Below are positions 1 to 6,435 of a stretch of 6,435 bases of DNA, piece after piece. The notes under the pieces are model-generated. The model did no database searches, was not told where the DNA came from, and saw only the letters and a list, made by a program, of their open reading frames with translations. The stretch is from Pseudomonadota bacterium. Its GTDB lineage: Bacteria; Pseudomonadota; Alphaproteobacteria; Sphingomonadales; Sphingomonadaceae. A program made the translations under genes and the position numbers. The stretch spans positions 1-6,435 of the forward strand of contig CAUJJQ010000124.1 of the NCBI GenBank assembly GCA_963205285.1, given 5' to 3'. How positions within the stretch are numbered: the first letter of the stretch is position 1; each line of letters starts with the position of its first letter.

Positions 1-1662
<1,662 letters not shown>

Positions 1663-1679
1663 CTATAAAACCAACATTC

Positions 1680-1693
1680 CGGCAGGCTTGCCG
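1680..1693 (-). other. Intercistronic hairpin 1, just after groES stop
   Basis: In the mRNA this reads CGGCA-AGCC-UGCCG, a perfect GC-rich 5-bp stem with a 4-nt loop, starting 2 nt after the groES stop codon. No U-run follows it, so it does not look like a full intrinsic terminator. A 3'-end-stabilising or processing hairpin for groES is the simplest reading. The pairing is seen; the function is inferred. Confidence 0.4.
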
Positions 1694-1694
1694 C

Positions 1695-1982
1695 TCAGGC
1701 GAGGATGCCCAAAATGTCCGATTCCTTCATGATGATCAGGTCTTCGCCATCGACCTTGACCTCTGTGCCCGACCATTTGCCGAACAGGATCTTGTCGCCA
1801 GCCTTGACGTCGAGCGGGATGCGATCGCCATCTTCGTTATAGGCGCCTTCGCCAACCGAAATGACTTCACCTTCCTGCGGCTTTTCCTTGGCCGTATCGG
1901 GGATGATGATCCCGCCAGCGGACTTTTCCTCCGCCTCCAGGCGACGGACGAGCACGCGGTCGTGCAACGGACGAAATTGCAT
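1695..1982 (-). CDS. groES: Co-chaperonin GroES (Hsp10)
   Basis: This is the 95-residue heptameric lid of the GroEL chamber, acting in the cytoplasm. The length is typical for the family. The N-terminus [14 protein letters not shown] is the classic GroES start. The mobile loop that contacts GroEL is visible at about residues 17-32, with the hydrophobic tripeptide III (25-27) after SAGG. The conserved GEVISVGEG and [15 protein letters not shown] stretches follow, and the protein ends ESDILGILA. The reading frame is open for 22 codons further upstream, but those codons run through the CIRCE operator. The ATG at 1982-1980 is the correct start because family homology begins there and a GGAG Shine-Dalgarno (1994-1991) sits 8 nt before it. 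It is the first gene of the operon, with groEL 77 nt downstream. Confidence 0.98.
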   Translation of the reverse strand: MQFRPLHDRVLVRRLEAEEKSAGGIIIPDTAKEKPQEGEVISVGEGAYNEDGDRIPLDVKAGDKILFGKWSGTEVKVDGEDLIIMKESDILGILA

Positions 1983-2010
1983 GGGTTTTGCTCCAACTAA
2001 ATATGCGTTT

Positions 2011-2037
2011 CTGGCACTCAACGATCTGGAGTGCCAA
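2011..2037 (-). promoter_or_regulatory. CIRCE operator (HrcA binding site) of groESL
   Basis: On the minus strand this reads TTGGCACTC-N9-GAGTGCCAG. The inverted repeat is perfect at 8 of 9 arm positions with the canonical 9-nt spacer, and it matches the CIRCE consensus TTAGCACTC-N9-GAGTGCTAA closely. It lies between the putative promoter (2046-2075) and the groES start, 28 nt upstream of the ATG. HrcA is known to bind CIRCE and repress groESL until heat or misfolded protein titrates GroEL away from HrcA. hrcA itself is not in the window. Confidence 0.96.
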
Positions 2038-2045
2038 CAATCGGC

Positions 2046-2075
2046 CATATGGGTGGGGGGGCTTGGTGCGTCAAG
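2046..2075 (-). promoter_or_regulatory. Putative groESL promoter, RpoH (sigma-32)-like
   Basis: On the minus strand a CTTGACG -35 box lies at 2075-2069. A CCCATATG -10 region lies at 2053-2046 and resembles the CTTG / CCCATNT heat-shock sigma consensus. Measured as a housekeeping promoter, TTGACG is followed by 17 nt and then CATATG, which fits only 3 of 6 -10 positions, so the heat-shock reading is better. The predicted start point falls at the edge of the CIRCE operator, where a repressor would block it. The spacer contains a run of seven C. The boxes are seen; the sigma factor is inferred. Confidence 0.6.
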
Positions 2076-2084
2076 GGGCGCGTA

Positions 2085-2590
2085 GGCTGTTTAGGACAAT
2101 TTTAGCATTGATTGTGCGAATAGCATTGGATGGCCGAAGCTGACCCAAAAATCCCGCAGTATGTTTCTAGCAGGGACGATTACGAACTCGAATGTCACGC
2201 AACACGTAGTCGATTTATCGATGCTTTTGCGAAGATGGAATGCGCTGTTTCAAAATTTGCAGCAACGTTGGGTATCGAACATAACACAACCATACCGTTT
2301 GGGAATTTGGTCAAAGATTTAGAAAAATATTTAAAAAACGAAAAGGTAAATAAAAAATTTCAACCAATTAAAAATGACATTTTACAGATAAATAGTCTGA
2401 GAAATCGCATAGTTCACTCACGGCTAAAAGTCATTTTTGGACAAAATGTTGATGAAACACATGTAATATTCTTTCACATTCCAGATAATAATTACGAAGC
2501 AACCGTAATAACCCTAACAGAAATCAAAGAACGGCTCAAACATCTTCATAGCTTAAGTAACCGAATCAATCAACTGACTGAGAATCTAAC
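2085..2590. other. AT-rich island, probable horizontally acquired segment
   Basis: GC content falls sharply here. By hand count, 2161-2580 is about 35% GC and 2281-2400 about 24%, against roughly 57% in a groEL sample, 62% in a MATE sample and 78% in an sppA sample. The fall begins just beyond the groES promoter, and GC returns abruptly at about 2585-2590 inside the 3' end of the MATE gene. The island holds a single gene (2130-2645). I see no transposase, integrase, tRNA or convincing terminal repeats, so the mechanism of entry is unknown. Edges are approximate. Confidence 0.75.
2103..2128 (+). repeat. Short direct repeat TAGCATTG x2 before the HEPN-like gene
   Basis: TAGCATTG occurs at 2103-2110 and again at 2121-2128, an 18-bp period, with the second copy ending one base before the ATG at 2130. 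The placement in the leader of the island gene would suit a binding site for a regulator on nearly the same face of the helix, or autoregulation. A chance 8-mer repeat in such AT-rich DNA is also possible. There is no direct evidence of function. Confidence 0.35.
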
Positions 2591-2645
2591 CCCAGCCGAT
2601 CCCGCGCCGACCAGCGCCAAACCAGCAACGACGCCGTCAAAATAA
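2130..2645 (+). CDS. Orphan HEPN-motif protein, possible RNase, unnamed family
   Basis: I do not recognise this 171-residue protein as a named family. What is visible: no signal peptide or membrane segment; probable helices at about 15-47 and 55-90; then LRNRIVHSRL, where R91-N92-x3-H96 is the R-(polar)-x3-H motif of HEPN ribonucleases, correctly placed at the start of a helix. After it come two probable strands (KVIFG, THVIFFHIP) and a last helix (130-149). Residues 154-171 (TPADPAP...) are a low-complexity Pro/Ala/Thr tail. That tail is encoded by GC-rich DNA antisense to the MATE gene and is probably a by-product of the junction. The frame has a TAG at 2121, so ATG 2130 is the first start; no clear Shine-Dalgarno precedes it. 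The gene is strongly AT-rich, is divergent from groES, and has no antitoxin-like neighbour. It could be a toxin, a defence RNase, or a catalytically inert HEPN-like protein. The gene call is fairly sure; the function is not. Confidence 0.75.
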   Translation: MAEADPKIPQYVSSRDDYELECHATRSRFIDAFAKMECAVSKFAATLGIEHNTTIPFGNLVKDLEKYLKNEKVNKKFQPIKNDILQINSLRNRIVHSRLKVIFGQNVDETHVIFFHIPDNNYEATVITLTEIKERLKHLHSLSNRINQLTENLTPADPAPTSAKPATTPSK

Positions 2646-3963
2646 GGCCGATGGCAAGACCGAACCACACACCCTGTCCGGCCAGCGGGGTCCAGAAACC
2701 CAGCCAGATGGCGCAGCTAAAACCGCCCGCCCAATATCCGGTGATCGCAATCGCCATCGGCACGCGGGTGTCCTGCACCCCACGCAGCGCCGATGCGGCG
2801 ACAACCTGTGTCCCGTCGAATAATTGGAACGCCGCTGCCACCGCCAGATATTGCAGCGCCAGTACCACCACCTGTTGATTGGCGGGGTCGGCAATGTCGA
2901 TATAGGCCGCGACCAAAATCTGCGGCGCGCCCCAGATCAGCAGTGCTGACAGCGACATAAATGCTAACCCCATGACAATCGCCGTCCAGCCCGCGCGGCC
3001 AACCCCTGCCCTGTCCCCTGCACCATAGGCCAGTCCGACACGGATCGTCGCCGCCTGTCCAATGCCAAAGGGTATCTGGAAAATCAGCGCAATAATTTGC
3101 AGCGCGATGGTATGCGCGGCGAGCGGTGCCTCACCCATCCGCCCCATCAGAAATGCCGCACCGGAAAACAGCCCGGCCTCTGCCAAAATCGTGCCGCCAA
3201 TCGGCAGGCCGATGGCCAATAATTCGCGCATCCGTCCCCATTCAGCGCGCCACAGTCGACCGAAAATATGGAAACGACGAAAACGCCGATCGCTTTCAAT
3301 TATAACGATATAGGCCAGACATGTGACAAATGTTGTGAAGATGCTGGCAATGCCAGACCCCGCAAGGCCCATACGCGGAAAGCCAAAATGGCCAAATACC
3401 AACAGGTAATTGCCCAATATATTGACGCCGAGCGCAACCAGCGTGACCATGGTGGCAATCGTCGCCCTGCCCAATGTCGAAACAAAGGCGCGCAGCACCG
3501 CCGCAATGAGCGCAAAGGGCATCGACCACATTAAAATATGGGTAAAATATGCCGCTGTTGCCGCCAAATGGGCGGGCTGTCCGGTCAGCCGCATAAAGGG
3601 ACCAACCAGCAGGCACAGCGCGATGGACACCAGTGATGCGACAATCGCCAGCCATAATGCCATGCGCACGGTGCGGCGCACCTGACGCACCGCATGTTTA
3701 CGCGCGCCAATTTCGGCGGCAATCAACGCCGATGCCGCCATCAACAGGCCGGTCATCGTCCAAAGCAGCAGGCCGACCACCGAAACGGCGAGTGAGGATG
3801 CGGCGAGCGGCCCTGCCCCCAGCCGCGCGATGAAGATCACATCGCTGGCATAAACCGCCATTTGCAGCAGATTGGCAGCCGCCAGCGGCCCCGCAAGGCG
3901 CAGCAATTCCACCGCTTCACCGCGTGTTGCGGTCAGCGCAAAGGGGCGATCGGTTTCGACCAT
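2566..3963 (-). CDS. MATE family multidrug/Na+ (or H+) antiporter, NorM type
   Basis: This is a 465-residue inner-membrane efflux transporter that exports drugs or metabolites in exchange for Na+ or H+. Length and layout fit the family: about 12 hydrophobic segments in two six-helix halves, the second half starting near the ELLAIGLPIGGTILAEAG stretch. Family-typical sequence includes the first-helix region ASDVIFIARLG, with Asp41 near the position of the ion-linked Asp of NorM proteins. Also typical are NYLLVFGHFGFPRMGLAGSGIAS in the first half and FDGTQVVAASALRGVQDTRVP in the second. The ATG at 3963-3961 is the only sensible start, though no strong Shine-Dalgarno is visible. The substrate cannot be told. 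The last few residues (about LDSQSVD) are encoded in AT-rich island DNA, so the native C-terminus may have been replaced. The gene overlaps the convergent HEPN-like gene by 80 bp and is divergent from sppA (152 bp apart). Confidence 0.93.
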   Translation of the reverse strand: MVETDRPFALTATRGEAVELLRLAGPLAAANLLQMAVYASDVIFIARLGAGPLAASSLAVSVVGLLLWTMTGLLMAASALIAAEIGARKHAVRQVRRTVRMALWLAIVASLVSIALCLLVGPFMRLTGQPAHLAATAAYFTHILMWSMPFALIAAVLRAFVSTLGRATIATMVTLVALGVNILGNYLLVFGHFGFPRMGLAGSGIASIFTTFVTCLAYIVIIESDRRFRRFHIFGRLWRAEWGRMRELLAIGLPIGGTILAEAGLFSGAAFLMGRMGEAPLAAHTIALQIIALIFQIPFGIGQAATIRVGLAYGAGDRAGVGRAGWTAIVMGLAFMSLSALLIWGAPQILVAAYIDIADPANQQVVVLALQYLAVAAAFQLFDGTQVVAASALRGVQDTRVPMAIAITGYWAGGFSCAIWLGFWTPLAGQGVWFGLAIGLILTASLLVWRWSARDRLGLDSQSVD

Positions 3964-4078
3964 GGTGGGCGCTGGTAGCAGCAGCGTGGCTACAGATATA
4001 GATGGCGGGGCGGATGCGGCGCAGTTTGTCGGTCACCTGTGCCTTTTATGCATGGCGAGAACCGGTCAGCGCGGTGGA

Positions 4079-4106
4079 TTTACAGCCCTGCTGTATTACA
4101 TTAAAT
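4079..4106 (+). promoter_or_regulatory. Putative sppA promoter
   Basis: TTTACA (4079-4084, 5 of 6 to the -35 consensus), a 16-nt spacer, and TTAAAT (4101-4106, 4 of 6 to the -10 consensus) lie directly before the chosen sppA start. Transcription would begin at about 4112-4116, giving a leaderless or nearly leaderless message. The match is seen; activity is inferred. The rest of the 152-bp gap to the divergent MATE gene shows no other clear site. A TATATC at 4000-3995 on the minus strand could be a MATE -10 box but has no matching -35. Confidence 0.45.
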
Positions 4107-4115
4107 ATACGCCCC

Positions 4116-6077
4116 ATGACAGCCACAACCGCGCAGGGCGAAACCCCCGTCCCCACCCCGCCCGCCAACCGACCGAATTGGACCACCGGCCAGGTCTTAC
4201 GCTTTTTCTGGCGCGCGCTGGTCGGCATAAAGGACGCGCTCGTCCTCCTCTTCATGTTGTTATTTTTCGGAATATTGTTCACCCTGCTCGCCGGAAGGCC
4301 CAACAGCGCGGCCTATATCGGCGACGGGGCGTTATTGCTGCGGCTTGACGGCACGGTCAGCGAACAGCCTGCCCCTGCCGACCCGCTCGCCGCGCTGTCC
4401 GGCAATTTGCCGCTGCGCGAATTTCGCCGCGACGACATTGTCCGCGCGCTCGAAGCCGCAGCGGGGGATGACCGGGTAAAGGCGGTCGTGCTCGACCTCG
4501 ACCGATTTATGGGCGGCGGACAGGTCGCGCTTGGTGACATTGCCGAGGCGCTGGACAAGGTGCGCGCGGCGCGCAAACCCGTGCTCGCCTATGCCACCGG
4601 CTATAGCGATGATGCCTATCAATTGGCCGCGCATGCCAGCGAAGTCTGGACCGAACCGGGCGGCGGCGGGTTAATCGCCGGGCCGGGAGGAAACCGTCTA
4701 TATTACAAAGGTTTGCTCGACAATATTGGCATCAATACGCATATATACCGCGTCGGCACCTATAAAAGTTTTGTCGAACCCTTTACCCGCGCCGACCAAA
4801 GCCCCGAAGCGCGCGAGGCGACGAACGCCTACCTCTCCGTCCTGTGGTCACGCTGGCAGGATGGGGTGCGCCGCGCCCGTCCGCGCGCCAATCTGGACGC
4901 GATGTTGACCGACCCTGCTGCGGCTATTCGCGCGGCGGGCGGCGACAGTGCAGAGGCGGCGCGGCGCGCCGGACTGGTTGACCGCATCGGCAGCCGATTG
5001 GACTTTGACCGGCGAGTGGCCGAAATCGTCGGCAGCGAAGATGACGCGCGGCCATGGGATTGGAAACGCATCCGCCTGTCCGCCTATGTCGATGCCCACC
5101 CGATAGAGGAAAATGGCACCCCCATCGCGGTCATCCCGGTGGTCGGCGACATCGTCGATGGCAAGGCACCTGCGGGAACGGCGGGCGGCGAAACCATCGC
5201 AGCCCATATTCTCGACGCCGTGGCGGATGAAGATGTGAAGGCAATTGTCCTGCGCGTCGACAGTCCGGGCGGGTCGGTGCTGGCATCCGAACGCATCCGC
5301 ACCGCGCTGTTACAGGCAAAGGCGCGCCGATTGCCGATTGTCGTTTCGATGGCCAATGTCGCGGCATCGGGCGGTTTCTGGGTCTCCACCCCCGCTGACC
5401 GCATCTTTGCCGAACCCGACACCATTACGGGCAGTATCGGCGTTTTCGCCATCATCCCCAGCTTTGAACGGGTGCTCGGCCGTTATGGCATTACCAGCGA
5501 CGGGGTGACGACAACGCCCTTGTCCGGACAGCCCGACGTGACGGGCGGCACCAACGCGGCGTTTGACGCACTGGCACAGGCGAGCGTCGATAACATCTAT
5601 GCCCGTTTCACAAATCTGGTCGCGACTTCGCGGCATATGCCGGTTGAACGGCTGCGCACCATCGCCGAAGGGCGCGTGTGGGCGGGCGCGGATGCGCGGC
5701 AAAACGGCCTCATCGATGCTTTTGGCGGCATGCCGGAGGCGATGGCAGAGGCGGCGCGGCTCGCCCGGATCGACCCGGCAGAAACCTATCCCCGATATTT
5801 TGAGGATGGCCCCGACCCGTTCAGCGAAATGCTCCAAAAATGGACCGATGATGGCGGTGATGAGGCGCAGGATGCCCGCGCCCCTGTCGGTTGGCTGGCG
5901 CAAAGCGCATGGGCGCGCCAGGCATGGACGAGCGCAATGATCGCCGATTTGCAGCGCATGGTGCGCGGCGGCGGGGTGGAGGCAAGCTGCCTGAGCTGCG
6001 CTGGATTTCTGCCGCCCCGCGCGCCACGGGCTGAGGATGAGGGGTTGATGCTGCGCTGGCTGGGTCTGGCGGGCTAG
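4116..6077 (+). CDS. sppA: Signal peptide peptidase SppA, long (67K, tandem S49) type
   Basis: This is a membrane-anchored serine protease with a Ser/Lys dyad that degrades cleaved signal peptides. With the ATG at 4116 it has 653 residues (E. coli SppA has 618). A Pro-rich cytoplasmic N-terminus is followed by one membrane segment at about 41-58 (ALVLLFMLLFFGILFTLL). An N-terminal S49 domain carries the catalytic lysine K217 in RVGTYKSFVEPF. A C-terminal S49 domain carries DSPGGS and the nucleophile S418 in NVAASGGFW, both matching E. coli K209 and S409 by motif. The frame is open back to 4002, but those 38 codons cross the putative promoter and are unlike the family, so 4116 is preferred; no Shine-Dalgarno precedes it. 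The C-terminal tail is extended and holds C625-x-x-C628. Its stop overlaps that of the convergent hydrolase gene. Confidence 0.95.
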   Translation: MTATTAQGETPVPTPPANRPNWTTGQVLRFFWRALVGIKDALVLLFMLLFFGILFTLLAGRPNSAAYIGDGALLLRLDGTVSEQPAPADPLAALSGNLPLREFRRDDIVRALEAAAGDDRVKAVVLDLDRFMGGGQVALGDIAEALDKVRAARKPVLAYATGYSDDAYQLAAHASEVWTEPGGGGLIAGPGGNRLYYKGLLDNIGINTHIYRVGTYKSFVEPFTRADQSPEAREATNAYLSVLWSRWQDGVRRARPRANLDAMLTDPAAAIRAAGGDSAEAARRAGLVDRIGSRLDFDRRVAEIVGSEDDARPWDWKRIRLSAYVDAHPIEENGTPIAVIPVVGDIVDGKAPAGTAGGETIAAHILDAVADEDVKAIVLRVDSPGGSVLASERIRTALLQAKARRLPIVVSMANVAASGGFWVSTPADRIFAEPDTITGSIGVFAIIPSFERVLGRYGITSDGVTTTPLSGQPDVTGGTNAAFDALAQASVDNIYARFTNLVATSRHMPVERLRTIAEGRVWAGADARQNGLIDAFGGMPEAMAEAARLARIDPAETYPRYFEDGPDPFSEMLQKWTDDGGDEAQDARAPVGWLAQSAWARQAWTSAMIADLQRMVRGGGVEASCLSCAGFLPPRAPRAEDEGLMLRWLGLAG

Positions 6078-6435
6078 GCAGCCACGCTCACCACGCTGCG
6101 GGCATGCTCGGCAATGGCGTCGGCAATCTGATCGACTAGTTCAAGCGGCAGATCATGCCCCATGCCCGGGATTTCGAGCAGCTTTGCGCCAGCGATATGC
6201 GCCGCAGTGTCGCGCCCACCCTCCACCGGCACCAGCGGATCATCCGTCCCATGGATGACCAATGTCGGTATTTTTACGTGCGCCAAAATGCCCCGCCGGT
6301 CGCCATCAGCGATAATCGCCGCCATATGGCGGACAAAGGCGGGGGGATAATAGCTGCGTTGCTGATCCGCCGCGACGCGTGCGCGCAACCGCGCCGCATC
6401 CGCCGGATAGGCGGGCGAGCCGATCGCGCGCGCCG
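6074..6435 (-). CDS. Alpha/beta hydrolase, C-terminal part, 5' end off window
   Basis: The C-terminal 119 residues of an alpha/beta-fold hydrolase end at a TAG at 6076-6074. Visible family marks are the strand-turn IPTLVIHGTDDPLVPV, whose second Asp (codon 6241-6239) is the likely acid of the catalytic triad. Next comes GAKLLEIPGMGHDLP, with the catalytic His (codon 6157-6155). The cap-region sequence SPAYPADAARLRARVAADQQRSYYP precedes them. The nucleophile elbow (G-x-S-x-G) lies beyond the right edge, so completeness cannot be judged. The frame is open to the window edge at 6433 and no start inside the window is needed. The substrate is unknown; esterase, lipase or C-C hydrolase activity are all possible. 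It converges on sppA, with both stops sharing CTAG. Confidence 0.9.
   Translation of the reverse strand, partial: ARAIGSPAYPADAARLRARVAADQQRSYYPPAFVRHMAAIIADGDRRGILAHVKIPTLVIHGTDDPLVPVEGGRDTAAHIAGAKLLEIPGMGHDLPLELVDQIADAIAEHARSVVSVAA

Noticed and set aside
1983..2048. N-terminal extension of groES by 22 codons
   Set aside because: It runs through the CIRCE operator, and GroES homology begins exactly at the ATG at 1982, which has its own Shine-Dalgarno.
2051..2061. G-quadruplex at the G-rich run
   Set aside because: Only GGG-T-GGGGGGG is present, giving at most three G-tracts nearby, one short of the usual four.
2108..2573. 7-bp inverted repeat TTGATTG (2108-2114) / CAATCAA (2567-2573) near both edges of the AT-rich island, as possible transposon ends
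   Set aside because: It is too short and AT-rich to be significant, no flanking target duplication is seen, and no transposase is present. It would need an empty-site comparison to revive.
3296..3655. 119-codon minus-strand open frame in another frame of the MATE gene
   Set aside because: The MATE frame is intact through this stretch with family-typical sequence, so this is a shadow.
4002..4115. N-terminal extension of sppA by 38 codons
   Set aside because: The codons cross a plausible promoter, the translation is unlike SppA N-termini, and it would put an odd Cys-rich segment before the membrane anchor.
5310..5903. 197-codon minus-strand open frame inside sppA
   Set aside because: It is antisense to the catalytic domain of SppA, which is clearly the coding strand. 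The composition of the translation (Arg/Gly/His rich) is typical of shadow frames.

Overview
The window looks like chromosomal DNA of a GC-rich alphaproteobacterium, most likely Sphingomonadales. This rests on the wording of the GroEL, GroES, MATE and SppA proteins as I recall those families, on the high GC content outside one island (about 57% to 78% in sampled 60-base lines), and on the CIRCE-controlled groESL operon. No database search was possible, so the taxonomic call is an inference.

From left to right the layout is as follows. (1) A groES-groEL chaperonin operon runs on the minus strand. groEL leaves the left edge with only its last few codons missing. Its control region (about 1983-2075) carries a near-perfect CIRCE operator for the HrcA repressor, directly downstream of a promoter whose boxes resemble the heat-shock sigma factor RpoH class. 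Two small perfect hairpins lie between groES and groEL. (2) Divergent from groES is an AT-rich island of about 500 bp (2161-2580 is about 35% GC, and 2281-2400 about 24%). It holds one gene for a 171-residue protein that I do not recognise as a named family, but it contains an R-N-x3-H motif typical of HEPN ribonucleases. (3) A NorM-type MATE efflux transporter on the minus strand converges on that gene and overlaps its 3' end by 80 bp. (4) sppA, a signal peptide peptidase of the long, tandem-S49 type, is divergent from the MATE gene. (5) The C-terminal part of an alpha/beta hydrolase on the minus strand shares a CTAG double stop with sppA and runs off the right edge.

groES and groEL clearly work together as the Hsp60/Hsp10 folding machine under heat-shock control. 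The MATE pump, SppA and hydrolase are ordinary housekeeping or accessory genes with no evident shared pathway. The unusual part is the AT-rich island. A lone HEPN-like gene, probably acquired by transfer, sits back-to-back with a heat-shock promoter and fused into the 3' end of the transporter gene. It is the best candidate here for an undescribed toxin or defence element, but it stands alone with no visible partner gene, so that function is only a hypothesis.
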